Below are positions 1 through 9,600 of a stretch of 25,504 bases of DNA, piece by piece. Under the pieces are notes generated by a model that was given only the letters and a program-made list of their open reading frames with translations, was not told the origin of the DNA and made no database searches. The position numbers were made by a program, and so were the translations under genes. The first letter of the stretch is position 1. Every line of letters starts with the position of its first letter. The DNA comes from Clostridia bacterium (GTDB taxonomy: Bacteria; Bacillota; Clostridia; Christensenellales; UBA1242): NCBI GenBank assembly GCA_017650795.1, contig JAGCEE010000258.1, forward strand, positions 1-25,504. The letters are read 5' to 3'.

Positions 1-47
1 ATAAAAAGGTTTAATATTTACTTACTAAATATAATTACTTAATATAT

Positions 48-89
48 TTGCAAAATTTATTATAATTCTTTAATATATTATATATTAAA
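48..89 (+). promoter_or_regulatory. Possible promoter and palindrome upstream of the kinase gene
   Basis: TTGCAA at 48-53 is followed after 17 bases by TAATAT at 71-76, a weak -35/-10 pair. A nearly pure A/T palindrome, TTTAATATA-TTA-TATATTAAA, lies at 69-89, just before the ribosome binding site (AAAGG near 97-101). In DNA this AT-rich such matches arise easily by chance, so this is only a candidate. Nothing else is visible in bases 1-108. Confidence 0.25.
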
Positions 90-108
90 TAAAATAAAGG
101 AAATAGGT

Positions 109-1374
109 ATGACGCAAGAACTTATAATTCAAACTATAATTTCATCCTTGCTGGTTGTTCAGCTTGTGGGATTTTTACTTTTTGTTTTGATTGATAAATA
201 TATTGATAAAAAACGAAAAAATATATTGGTAATAATTATATTTGCAATATTTAGTTTAATTTTACAAAATGTATTAGAGTTTTTATTGGTTGAATATTTA
301 CCAGCTCAGTATTTTAGAATAGCCGTGGCAGTTTATGGTTATGTAATTAGGACGGTGATTATTGTGTTGTTTATGTATATTGTAAATCCAATAAAAAAAT
401 ATAGGCTTTCTTGGATTTTGGTTGTATTAAATTCAGCTATTCACTTAACAGCCTTCTTTTCAGATATTTGTTTTACGATAAATAGCGACAACTTTTATGT
501 TGGTGGACCACTACATTCATTCTGCTTTATCATTAGTTTGGTTTTGATGTTGTATTTGCTTTTTTTGGTTTTAAGAGAATATATAAAAAAATCCAAATCT
601 GAAATATTTATGCCAATATTTCTTGTTGCAATCATGATTGCATCAATGCTCTTAGATTTATTTTTTAACGAAAAATCACAAATGTTTGATTACGTGACTG
701 TTGCTTTATGCTTTGTTAGTATATTTTTCTACACATGGCTACATATTCAATTCTTTATTATTCATGAAAAAAAACTTATAGAAAACCAAAGAGTAAAACT
801 GATGCTTTCTCAAATACAACCACACTTTGTTTATAATTCATTAAATGCAATTCAGGCCATAGACGGGGTGCCAGAAAAGGCGCAAAATGCCATTATTGAC
901 TTTTCAAAGTTTTTAAGAGAAAATATCGATACATTAACAAGTCCTGATGTTGTTTTGTTTAATAAAGAACTTGAACATGTTAAAAAGTATGTTTCATTAG
1001 AGCAGTTGCGTTTTGGTGAAAAAGTTAAAGTTGTTTATAATATAAATTGTGAAGATTTTGTTTTGCCTGTACTCACTTTGCAAATGCTTGTAGAAAATGC
1101 AATAAAACATGGCATAACAAAAAAATATGAGGGTGGAACCGTTAATATAATTTCTGAGCAAACCGACGATAATTATGTTATTACAGTTAAAGATGATGGC
1201 GTTGGGTTTGATGTTAACAAAGAGTTAGATGGCAACCATATTGGAATTAAAAGTGTAAAAAATAGGCTGGCGCAGTTTGTTGATGGTTCGCTTAGTATAG
1301 AAAGCCAAATGGGCAAGGGAACAACCGCCACAATAACAATTCCAAAAACAAATCAAAAACAAATTAAATTATAA
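109..1374 (+). CDS. LytS/YehU-type sensor histidine kinase
   Basis: Membrane sensor kinase that would autophosphorylate on histidine and pass phosphate to the regulator encoded next to it. About seven hydrophobic segments fill residues 6-217 (approximately 6-28, 38-61, 70-92, 100-121, 136-156, 166-186, 193-217), with no recognisable extracytoplasmic sensor domain. A His_kinase-family H-box follows, with H239 in the motif QIQPHFVYNSLNAIQ. The HATPase_c domain has an N-box around N330 (LVENAIKHG), a G1 box DDGVGFD at 362-368 and a G2 glycine motif GKGTT near 402-406. The length of 421 residues fits a complete protein. The ATG at 109 has AAAGG about 8 bases upstream. The response regulator gene starts 24 bases after the stop, so the two are probably co-transcribed. 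The signal sensed cannot be told from sequence. Confidence 0.93.
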   Translation: MTQELIIQTIISSLLVVQLVGFLLFVLIDKYIDKKRKNILVIIIFAIFSLILQNVLEFLLVEYLPAQYFRIAVAVYGYVIRTVIIVLFMYIVNPIKKYRLSWILVVLNSAIHLTAFFSDICFTINSDNFYVGGPLHSFCFIISLVLMLYLLFLVLREYIKKSKSEIFMPIFLVAIMIASMLLDLFFNEKSQMFDYVTVALCFVSIFFYTWLHIQFFIIHEKKLIENQRVKLMLSQIQPHFVYNSLNAIQAIDGVPEKAQNAIIDFSKFLRENIDTLTSPDVVLFNKELEHVKKYVSLEQLRFGEKVKVVYNINCEDFVLPVLTLQMLVENAIKHGITKKYEGGTVNIISEQTDDNYVITVKDDGVGFDVNKELDGNHIGIKSVKNRLAQFVDGSLSIESQMGKGTTATITIPKTNQKQIKL

Positions 1375-1398
1375 ATGCCAAAAACGGGGGTATAGATA

Positions 1399-2160
1399 AT
1401 GGATATAATTTTGGTTGATGACGAAAAATATGCACTAAATTCACTTCAAAAAAAACTAAAAGAACTTGAAGTCGATGCAAATATTTCAATATTTGACCGA
1501 AGCGTTTATGCTTTGGAGTTTGCAAAGAAAAACAAAATTGATGTTGCTTTTTTAGATATAAGCATGCCCGAAATGAATGGGGTAGAACTCGCAAAAGAAC
1601 TAAAAAGGGTTAATCCACAAATAAACATTATTTTTTGCACGGGCTTTTCGGAATATATGCATGAGGCAATAGATTTGCATGCTAGTGGTTATCTTCTAAA
1701 ACCTGCAAGCAAAGAAGATATAAAAAAAGCACTAAACAATTTGCTTAATCCAGTAGAACCACCAATGCCACACTTTTATGCTAGAACATTTGGAACTTTT
1801 GACTTTTTTGTTGATGGCGTGCCACTAAAATTTATTCGTAGCAAATCAAAAGAATTGTTTGCATATTTAATTAGCATTCGTGGTTCAACTACAAACAGGA
1901 AAGAACTCACAGCAATTTTATTTGAAGATGCATATGATGAAAAAACACAAAACTATTTGTCAAAGATATACAAAGATTTAAAATCCACACTAGATAGTGT
2001 TGGCGCCGGCAATTTGCTTGTAAAAGATTTTAATACTTATAGCGTGAATACAAGGCTCTTTTCTTGTGATTTATACGATTACGATAAAGGTGTTCCAGAA
2101 GCGATAAATAACTACAAAGGAACATATATGTCACAATACGAATGGGCGGATTTTGATTAA
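1399..2160 (+). CDS. Response regulator, receiver plus SARP-like winged-helix output
   Basis: Cytoplasmic transcription regulator paired with the upstream kinase. The receiver domain covers residues 1-118 and has an acidic pair at D8-D9, phospho-acceptor D53 (motif FLDISMPEMNG), T81 and K101. Residues 130-225 look like the winged-helix DNA-binding domain of SARP/OmpR-type regulators rather than the LytTR domain that usually partners LytS-type kinases. The tail (NNYKGTYMSQYEW) resembles the beginning of the BTAD helical domain of SARP proteins, which is cut short here, so this is the compact version of the family. Its start has only a weak ribosome binding site (GGGGGT about 8 bases upstream), consistent with coupling to the kinase gene. 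A strong terminator follows directly, so the next operon needs its own promoter. That operon is the likely target. Confidence 0.9.
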   Translation: MDIILVDDEKYALNSLQKKLKELEVDANISIFDRSVYALEFAKKNKIDVAFLDISMPEMNGVELAKELKRVNPQINIIFCTGFSEYMHEAIDLHASGYLLKPASKEDIKKALNNLLNPVEPPMPHFYARTFGTFDFFVDGVPLKFIRSKSKELFAYLISIRGSTTNRKELTAILFEDAYDEKTQNYLSKIYKDLKSTLDSVGAGNLLVKDFNTYSVNTRLFSCDLYDYDKGVPEAINNYKGTYMSQYEWADFD

Positions 2161-2177
2161 AAAAGTTAATTTTTAAG

Positions 2178-2219
2178 AATATACGAGAACAAAATAAGGG
2201 TTGTTTTCGTATATTTTTT
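2178..2219 (+). terminator. Rho-independent terminator after the two-component pair
   Basis: A 15-bp stem (2178-2192 with 2201-2215, one G-U pair) encloses an 8-base loop, AATAAGGG. The stem runs into a T-tract ending at 2219. It lies 17 bases after the regulator stop codon and separates the regulatory genes from the surface-protein operon. Confidence 0.9.
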
Positions 2220-2299
2220 AATGTGGCTTGTTGCGAAATTGTACATTTTATGCAGGTCGTAAAAATATTTATATATATATTATATAATTTTTGTCGTAC

Positions 2300-2333
2300 T
2301 GTCCCATATTTGTCCCATGTTATATGTTATAGT
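2300..2333 (+). promoter_or_regulatory. Putative activator-dependent promoter with 11-bp direct repeats
   Basis: Two exact copies of TGTCCCAT lie at 2300-2307 and 2311-2318, start-to-start distance 11 bp, or one helical turn. A degenerate TGTCGTAC lies at 2292-2299. A plausible -10 (TATAGT, 2328-2333) begins 9 bases after the second copy, while the -35 position has no good hexamer. Direct repeats of this period over a poor -35 are the known arrangement for PhoB/OmpR-type and SARP activators, the output class of the regulator encoded just upstream. Binding by that regulator is inference. The rest of 2220-2376 is AT-rich with no gene, and AAAGGAGG sits just before the next start. Confidence 0.5.
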
Positions 2334-2376
2334 GTATACGGTAATAGTATTGCCATAAAAAATCAAAGGAGGTTAT

Positions 2377-3075
2377 ATGAAAAAAATTATCGGATTATTT
2401 GTTGCCGTTTTACTTTTATTTTCTATGCCAAAATTTGTTGCATACGCTTCAGATTTATCCGATAGTATTATTTTGCAATTAACAGAAGCTCATACAGACA
2501 ATCAGATTGACATAAACGTAAACATGATCACAAACACTGGCATTTTGGATATGGTTTTGGAACTGGATTACGATAAAAGCATTTTTACATTCACTGGATA
2601 TGAACAAAAACCCGGTTTTGCACTTGTAAGCAATTTTTCAGAATTGATATCCACACCACTATCAAGCGAGCGAACATCGCCGATTAGGTTTAGTTGGTTA
2701 AATAAAACCCAAAGCAATGATTTTTCTACCGGAAATCTTTTAAAACTTCACTTTACATTAAATCAAGATGTTTCGGCAGGAGAATACAAAATTGGTTTTA
2801 GGTGTGACGGAAACAATTCTTATGTCACATATGCCGATAACAATGTTCAGAGTGGATTGTTAAAATCTGCAGTAATCAGCAGAGCAGTTGTTAGGGTTGA
2901 TGAGAAGAAAATTACTAAAACCCAAATTGTAGAAAGTGCAGAAGAAAACAACAAACTGCCATTGATTTTAGGAATTGTTTTAATTGGTTTAGCATTGATT
3001 ATAGTGAGTGTTGTTTTGACAGTGTTAAAAATTAGAAAAAGAAAAAGGAAGAACAAAAATTGGGTAAAGATTTAA
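2377..3075 (+). CDS. Membrane-anchored single-cohesin surface protein
   Basis: Small secreted and anchored protein of 232 residues. A signal peptide spans residues 1-24 (cleavage probably after VAYA). A cohesin-type beta-sandwich spans about 30-165, with the family-like features NTGILDMVLELDYDKSIF at 53-70 and a later F-W...TGNLLKLHF stretch at 105-126. A short linker leads to a transmembrane helix at about 194-218 and a very basic cytoplasmic tail (IRKRKRKNK). There is no LPXTG motif, so anchoring is by the helix. Cohesins are the receptor half of cohesin-dockerin pairs, and two dockerin proteins are encoded later in the same operon. The start is fixed by a strong AAAGGAGG seven bases upstream. 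The gene end overlaps the next gene by 16 bases. The family call rests on fold-like pattern rather than strong identity. Confidence 0.8.
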   Translation: MKKIIGLFVAVLLLFSMPKFVAYASDLSDSIILQLTEAHTDNQIDINVNMITNTGILDMVLELDYDKSIFTFTGYEQKPGFALVSNFSELISTPLSSERTSPIRFSWLNKTQSNDFSTGNLLKLHFTLNQDVSAGEYKIGFRCDGNNSYVTYADNNVQSGLLKSAVISRAVVRVDEKKITKTQIVESAEENNKLPLILGIVLIGLALIIVSVVLTVLKIRKRKRKNKNWVKI

Positions 3076-5189
3076 AATTACAATGCCGTTACAAAATTTT
3101 ACAAGTGTTTGTGTTGTTAATTTTGTCTTTGGTAATATGTGCTCCTTTAGTGATCAATAATACTGTTTATGCAGACACTATTACGGCAAAAGTTTCATCT
3201 TTGGATCAAACAATACATCGTGGTCAAACATTTGATGTTGATGTAAGCGTAAAAGAAAATACTGGAATCTTAACCATGTTTTTAACGATTAAGTTTGACC
3301 ATGACATATTTAAGCTAACAAATGTTATGCAAATTAGAGATGCACTTGGCGAATTAAATATGGAACATTCTGGAAGTGGATATGATTACATAGACGAAAA
3401 GACCGGTGGCTTCAATTTGTTTTGGGATGGTAGCCGAGCGGATGCAACAAATGGAACTATTGTTAAGTTAACTTTTCAAAGTTCAATAACGGCACCAATA
3501 GGCACATATCCTATTGATATTGTTGTTGATGAAGAAAATACGACCATTGCATATAATGTTCAAGCAAACGTTCAGGCAACAAGTCCGCAAATAAATTTGA
3601 TTGAAGGTGCATACATTGTTGTTTGGCATGATTGGGATGGAAATGCTGTTGATAATTCAAATATAACGGGTCATCCTTACAATCAAATGACGGGTGGGTA
3701 TGAGTATAGTAGCGAAGACAGTTTAAATGTAAAAACAGATTTTCCTAATAATCCAACACGGCAAGAAGATGATATGTATACTTATCAATTCTCTGGTTGG
3801 GAAGGAGCTGTTTGGAGAGGAGATGTTCCTAATGATTCGTACGTTATATACTATGTTGCAAAATACATAAGCACTCCAAAGGTTTATCCCGTCTTTTACT
3901 TTGTTGATGGTTATATCGATGGTGAAAAAATAGTAGTAAACTTGCCAGATGGTGAAATAGATGAAGAAAAAGAAAGGTTTGCTGCAAAATCGGCTGGCTA
4001 TGGGTCGATAATAGATGATAGAGTATTACCATACAGAAAAGATTACACTTTTTATGGTTGGTACACCGATTTGAAATTTAAACATAGGCTTGATACACCG
4101 CTTATGCCAGCTAAAGAATTGAAACTATATGGTTATTTTAAATATAACATCAGAGAAACCGATATTCCAATTATTCAACTTGTATATAGAGAAACAATAA
4201 CTAATGCGGAAATGGAAAACATTGCATATGTTGACGTAAATATTACCAAAAATTTTGGCTTGAGCAGTTTAAAGATAGCACTATCAAGCTTTGACACCAC
4301 AAACTTTACATTCTGCGGATTTCAAAAAGGCGAAATATTCAAACAAATGTCTTTTTCTACAACAAATTACGAAAATGATGTTTATCCTGAAAATTTCAAC
4401 TTCATGTGGGACAATTATTCAATAAACTCGTACGAGATTGGTAATTTGCTTGTATTAAAGTTTAAAGTTAATAGTAATTCTAGTCCAGGTGCTTATGAGG
4501 TTGTTATGACAGCAGACAATCAAAACACAACTTATATAAGCAATGGTGAAATTTGGTACTCAGATATTGAATTTTTAAACACAAAAATACCTATTGGTAA
4601 AACAAATCATTGGATAGTTCCAATTAAAAGCACCGAAACGGTAATTGAAGTAGAATCTCAAAGAGAAGTTCCATACAACATTGAACTTGTTGCTCGTGTT
4701 TTAACAGAAAATGCCGAAATTATAATAGATAACGATTCACTTAGAGAAGTTTTAGCAGATAATATGATGGTTCACAATTTGTTTGAAATTTATTTTGAAC
4801 AAAATGCAACAAGATTAACGCCAGAACAATATACATATTATTTTGGCAGTGAAAATGTTGTTGTAAAAATTAAACTGACTTCACTTCAAGTTGGTTGCAA
4901 AAAACTAGACATTTACTATATTGATGACAAAGGAAAAATGAACTTATATGACAGCAATGTAGAAAACGGCTACTTGGTATTTCAAACAAATCATTTTTCC
5001 AATTGGGCATTGATAGGTGACACTTTGGTCACAAATATAGAAACAAGTAGCATAAAGCTATTAAGGGTTTCACTTATTTTATTTGGTATTTCTGCAAGTG
5101 CATTGATTTCAATAGCATTTGTCCGAAATAGAAAAAAACAATCACTTATTGTTTACAAAAATAATAAAAAAGGAGGTACGGAAAACTGA
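3060..5189 (+). CDS. Membrane-anchored double-cohesin scaffold-like protein
   Basis: A 709-residue anchored surface protein. Order: signal peptide 1-39 (ending VYADT); cohesin-type module 40-185 (KENTGILTMFLTIKFD at 65-80); two InlB/Listeria-type beta repeats at about 186-268 and 272-362 (motifs FSGWEG and FYGWYTD, ending in KLYGYFKY); a second, more divergent cohesin-type module at 366-512; an unrecognised beta-rich module 525-652 ending FSNWALIGD; transmembrane helix 664-688; short basic tail. The start must be the TTG at 3060, which overlaps the previous gene: it supplies the signal peptide, it has AAGGAAG about 9 bases upstream, and the next in-frame ATG is about 90 codons downstream. Two cohesins on one anchor make this a possible membrane scaffoldin. 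Its partners are likely the two dockerin proteins downstream. Binding is inference. Confidence 0.8.
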   Translation: MGKDLKLQCRYKILQVFVLLILSLVICAPLVINNTVYADTITAKVSSLDQTIHRGQTFDVDVSVKENTGILTMFLTIKFDHDIFKLTNVMQIRDALGELNMEHSGSGYDYIDEKTGGFNLFWDGSRADATNGTIVKLTFQSSITAPIGTYPIDIVVDEENTTIAYNVQANVQATSPQINLIEGAYIVVWHDWDGNAVDNSNITGHPYNQMTGGYEYSSEDSLNVKTDFPNNPTRQEDDMYTYQFSGWEGAVWRGDVPNDSYVIYYVAKYISTPKVYPVFYFVDGYIDGEKIVVNLPDGEIDEEKERFAAKSAGYGSIIDDRVLPYRKDYTFYGWYTDLKFKHRLDTPLMPAKELKLYGYFKYNIRETDIPIIQLVYRETITNAEMENIAYVDVNITKNFGLSSLKIALSSFDTTNFTFCGFQKGEIFKQMSFSTTNYENDVYPENFNFMWDNYSINSYEIGNLLVLKFKVNSNSSPGAYEVVMTADNQNTTYISNGEIWYSDIEFLNTKIPIGKTNHWIVPIKSTETVIEVESQREVPYNIELVARVLTENAEIIIDNDSLREVLADNMMVHNLFEIYFEQNATRLTPEQYTYYFGSENVVVKIKLTSLQVGCKKLDIYYIDDKGKMNLYDSNVENGYLVFQTNHFSNWALIGDTLVTNIETSSIKLLRVSLILFGISASALISIAFVRNRKKQSLIVYKNNKKGGTEN
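5171..5176 (+). promoter_or_regulatory. Ribosome binding site that decides a CTG start
   Basis: A perfect AGGAGG lies inside the last codons of the double-cohesin gene. Nine bases later is CTG at 5186-5188, overlapping that gene's TGA stop as CTGA. The reading frame is open from this CTG into the next gene. The only other nearby start, TTG at 5252, has no ribosome binding site. Confidence 0.65.
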
Positions 5190-6586
5190 AAACAGGTTTA
5201 TTAGCCAGTTCGCTTGATATTTCATCAATTTGTGGAAGCGCAGAAAACTGTTTGAGTTGGTTAATTATTCTACTTGATATACTTGCGATATTTTATTTGG
5301 TTTTTGTGTCATTTTATAGAGTCACAAAACTTGTTAGAATGATAGGCTGGATATGGAATGGCGTTCTTATTACCGCAGATGTAATCATTGTCGCAATTCA
5401 TCCATGCATACTTACTTTACTTTGTGTCTTGTTTACAATAATGATTATGACAGCAATACTTTCAGTTGTTTTGCCAAGTGGCAACTTTGAACAAAAATTC
5501 GAAAACGACTTGCAAGACGAAACTGAAAAACAAAAGAACAAAGCAAATTATGGCAGTTATGTTATTAGAGAAATAAACGAAAAGAAATATTGCTTTGAAT
5601 TATACGATAAGCAAAACAAATTACTTGTTCGTTCATATAATTGCTATAAAAGTATAGAAGATGTAAAAGAAGCAATTAGTATAACAAGAAGAAATGGCGA
5701 AATCGCCGAAGTCGAAGACAGAACAGTAAATTGGATTAAAGAAGCAAATCATCCTAAATATGAAATGTATAAAGAAAAAGGTTTATATTACTTTAAATTA
5801 TCTATAGATAATAAAACATTATTATTTAGGTCAGAAGCATATGAAACGGTACAAAATTGTAAAAAACAACTAAGCAAATCAATGGCTTCGGTTAAGTCAT
5901 TAGAAATTTACATTTCTGTTGAAAAGCTATCGGCAAATGATGCTAAACAATATAAAAACATGAAACCTATATCTTTTGGAGATGAAGAGCCAGAAGAAAT
6001 AGAACAAATTGAAGAAATCAAAAAAGAACAAACAAAACAAAAACGTAAAAAAGTAGAAAAACATAAAAAAATAGAACAACCTATACAACCGGTTCAAAAT
6101 GAGCCAGTAGTAGAAGAATTAAAGGTTGATGACAGCGCTGTTGTTATTAACACGGCTGAAAAGAAAACTCTTTGGCAAAGTTATAGCGAACTTTCAAAAG
6201 AACAAAAAGGTTTCTTTGATGGCTTAAGAAAGGCAGCACAAGAAAAAGAAGGTTCAAGAGAGTTTGAATCATCATCACAGCTTTCTTATGTTATCTTTAG
6301 AGATAAACTAATGCGTATTCAAATTAGACGTAATACGGTTGAGGCGATCTTTATGTTGATGGATTCTTCATTTAAGCAATTACAAAACGATAAAGATATA
6401 AAGATTAAGGAAACAAAAACCGTTGTTAAAATAGAAAATGAAGCGTATTACGCACTAGCAATTGAAACTCTTAACAAAAAATATGATTTATTGTTAGAGC
6501 AAAAGGCAGAAAGAGATAATAAAAGAAAAACAGAAAGGCTAGAAAAATCTAGACAAAAAAGACTTGAAAAAAAAGGAAAAAATTAA
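5186..6586 (+). CDS. Membrane protein with two DUF1508-like modules
   Basis: A 466-residue protein of unknown function. Two or three hydrophobic segments lie at about 25-43, 60-72 and 75-96. There are two successive modules resembling DUF1508 (the YegP fold) at about 122-172 and 189-240; the second has the typical pattern KYEMYKEKGLYYFKL, then LFRSEAYETVQNCKKQL. A Glu/Lys-rich linker spans about 260-325. A C-terminal domain at about 327-432, which I do not recognise, contains SKEQKGFFDGL and IQIRRNTVEAIFML, followed by a highly charged helical tail. No signal peptide is evident, and the soluble part is probably cytoplasmic. I chose the CTG at 5186 over the TTG at 5252 because of the AGGAGG nine bases upstream and the 4-base CTGA overlap. 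The gene sits between the cohesin anchors and the giant dockerin proteins, which suggests a role in making, exporting or sensing them; that is inference only. Confidence 0.75.
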   Translation: MKTGLLASSLDISSICGSAENCLSWLIILLDILAIFYLVFVSFYRVTKLVRMIGWIWNGVLITADVIIVAIHPCILTLLCVLFTIMIMTAILSVVLPSGNFEQKFENDLQDETEKQKNKANYGSYVIREINEKKYCFELYDKQNKLLVRSYNCYKSIEDVKEAISITRRNGEIAEVEDRTVNWIKEANHPKYEMYKEKGLYYFKLSIDNKTLLFRSEAYETVQNCKKQLSKSMASVKSLEIYISVEKLSANDAKQYKNMKPISFGDEEPEEIEQIEEIKKEQTKQKRKKVEKHKKIEQPIQPVQNEPVVEELKVDDSAVVINTAEKKTLWQSYSELSKEQKGFFDGLRKAAQEKEGSREFESSSQLSYVIFRDKLMRIQIRRNTVEAIFMLMDSSFKQLQNDKDIKIKETKTVVKIENEAYYALAIETLNKKYDLLLEQKAERDNKRKTERLEKSRQKRLEKKGKN

Positions 6587-6600
6587 GGCAAAAGCCTTAA
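6583..6600 (+). other. Small intercistronic hairpin
   Basis: A 7-bp perfect stem, TTAAGGC/GCCTTAA, with an AAAA loop contains the stop codon of the DUF1508-like gene. No T-tract follows, so it is not a terminator. It could be an RNA-processing or stability element between the anchor genes and the giant genes, or chance. A ribosome binding site (AAAGGAG) for the next gene follows at about 6611-6617. Confidence 0.35.
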
Positions 6601-6624
6601 AAAGAAATTAAAAGGAGATATAAA

Positions 6625-9600
6625 ATGAAAGCAAAAAAATCGGTATGGTCATTTGGTATATTTGCGATTATGGCATTCGCTTTGGTTTTTGGACTTGGAT
6701 TTAAAAATCAAGGTGCAAATGTTTTTGCGCAAACAGATGAGCATATTACATTTAATGTCACAGTTGACGATGCTGAAGCCAAAGTCGTGGATTTACCATA
6801 TGCAGAGTTATTAGAGGTAAAATATACTGTTGCAGAAAACACTGGCGTTGATGCATTACAACTTGCTTTATCATATGATACAGATGCATTTACTCTTGAC
6901 CATGTTGTGACATTAAATACTACAGCATTGGGTGCGGCAACTGTAAATGGCGCAAATATCGTTTTTGAAAATGCGGATGTTAACGGTGCTGCATACAATA
7001 CAACTGGTGATGATTTGATTGTTGCATATTTTGCTGTAAATGCAACCGCAACAACATCAGCAGCTTATGAATTTGGAATTGTTGATGCAAATGATGGAAA
7101 CGATTTTTCAAATGCGTGGAGAATAGAAAAGAATCTTAACGAATCTGCAACCCACACACCAGTAACAATCAATTTCAATTCACCAATAGTTTATATTAGG
7201 GGAGAATTAGCATTCACTTTAACAGGAAACACAAAAACCTATGATGGTGAAGCAGCCCTAGATAGTGAAATAACCGTAAACACATCATGTGAGAATCTTC
7301 CAACAATAAATCGTGTTTGGTTTGTTGCAAATGGAAACAATACATACACAAAATTGGATACAAATCCAGTAGATGTTGGAACATATTATGTTGTTGCTCA
7401 ATTTGCAGAAAATGAATACTATGATGCTTATTGTGGTTATTCTGGAAATGCAAATGATGGATACACACTTGATAGTGAAGAGGGCAAAATTGCTCAATAT
7501 ACAATCACTACTGTATCAATCAAAGTTTTAATCAATGACAAAACAAGCATTTATGGTGAAGCAATCGTTCCTCTTACATATCAAATTACAGAGGGCACAG
7601 TATGTGCAGGAGATAATTTAAATATAACTCTTTCAACTACTGCAACAAGTTCATCAAATGTTGGAACTTATCCAATTACTGGTATTTTTGATAATTCTAA
7701 TTACAGTGTAGTATTTACTGATGGAACATACACAATCACTAAAAAAGCTATAACAATTACAGCATTAGATCAAAGTGCAAAATATACGGGTTTTGAGCCA
7801 GAAGTTGACCAAACAAAATATACAGTTGCTGGTGTAGACTCAATTAGTGGTGTTGTAATTACAAAAGAAGCAGGTGTGACTGTTGGAACATATGCGCTTA
7901 TACCATCTTTAGACAATAACAACTATAATGCAACTTGTGTTAATGGAACATTCACGATTACATTAAGTGATTTAACTCAAGAACAGGTTGATAATTTAGT
8001 TGCACAATTTGCAAAATTCTATGCTGTTGACAATGGTTCATCAACCGAGTTAACAATAACCAACCAAGAAGGTAGTTATAGTAAAACCTATGATGCTAAT
8101 TCTGCATATATTGGTGTTGTTGTAGAAAACAATGAAAAAATTGCACAATTAGTACAATATAAAATAGGTGATTCAAGCTATACAGAAGTTCAAGCTGTAT
8201 TAAATAATTTCGCTACATATGCAAAGAAAAATGCTGGAACATATTTAGTTAAAATTACATTTACTCCAGGCGATGGATATGCATTCGCAACAGGTGTTGA
8301 TGCAGAATATGAAATAACACTTAATATAGCAAGAAAATCACTTACAATTACAGCATCAAGTGATGTTCAATATGGTGATGAAGAAGTTATCACTGTTGAC
8401 AACGGAACAAATGCTTGGGTTGAAGGTGAGAGCTATACAACATATAGCACAAATGCAGAAGCATTAAAAGCTTATGTAAATTCAACATATAATACAGAAA
8501 TGGATGCTGGCACAGCATATGCTCTTTCTTGGGCAGATGGTGCAAAAGCAGCTATTGAAGCAATAATCATAAACTATGACTTAACTCTTGCAGTTGAACA
8601 AAACTTAACGGTTGCAAAGAAAATTCTTAATGCAGCAGATTATGATTTTGTTGGATATGAGGGAGAATATGATGGCGTTCAACACGCCTTGGTAGTAGTT
8701 GGTGCTGACGAACTTATTGAATGTGAATTTGAAACAAAAGGCACAGTTAAAGATGTTGCAGACAATGCAACATACACTGCAATAATCACATTGGTTGATT
8801 CAGATAATTATACATTTGAGGGTGGAAATAATACTGGTTGGGCTGTTGATGGCACAAGTGCAAGCAAAACTGCACAAGTGTTAATCACTGCTGCTCCTCT
8901 TACAATCGCAGTTCAATACACAAAAACAACTGCAACATTCTCAATTAGTGGCTTTGTTGCTAGTGAAACAGAAGCTGTTTTAACTAACCTTGCTTATCTT
9001 GCAGATAATGCAAATACAAACATTGAAGGAAATGTTTACACAATAAATGGCTATGTTGCAAATGCTATAATAGTTTCTGCAACAAGCGACAACACAAACT
9101 ACACAATTTCAAATGCTACATTAAGCAATATTAGAAAAGTTGAATATGTAGCAGGTGAATATGATGCAGAAAAAGCTGGTATGACTCCAACTTTGCCAGA
9201 AACAGAATACTTGTTTAATGGCTTCACAGCAGTTGAGCCAGAACCAGTTGAACTAGATCACTATACATTTATTCAATTTGCAAAAGTTGAAAGCAGTGAT
9301 CCAGATGATGAATTTAATTTCGAAGAGAGTATTACAGAAAACAAAGTTGTTTATGTAATTTGGGAAGAAAATTCAAAGCATTCACTTACTTTATACTATA
9401 TGGTAGAGGGTGATGTAGAAAATAAAGAGCAGGTTGGTGGAGTAGTTTACTATTATGATGATGTCGAAATCAATTATGATGACGAATTACCAACACTTGC
9501 AGTAAAAGATTGGTTTAAAATTCAAAATTGGTATAAAGATAGTTCGCTTGAAACAGAATTTGTTGATGGCACAAAACTTACCGAAAACACAGTTCTTTAT

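Noticed and set aside
2223..2465. 80-codon open frame on the + strand
   Set aside because: It overlaps the promoter region and the start of the cohesin gene in another frame, has no ribosome binding site and shows no protein-like composition.
2377..5189. Sortase-anchored surface proteins
   Set aside because: The C-termini have a transmembrane helix and basic tail but no LPXTG-like motif. No sortase gene is in the window.
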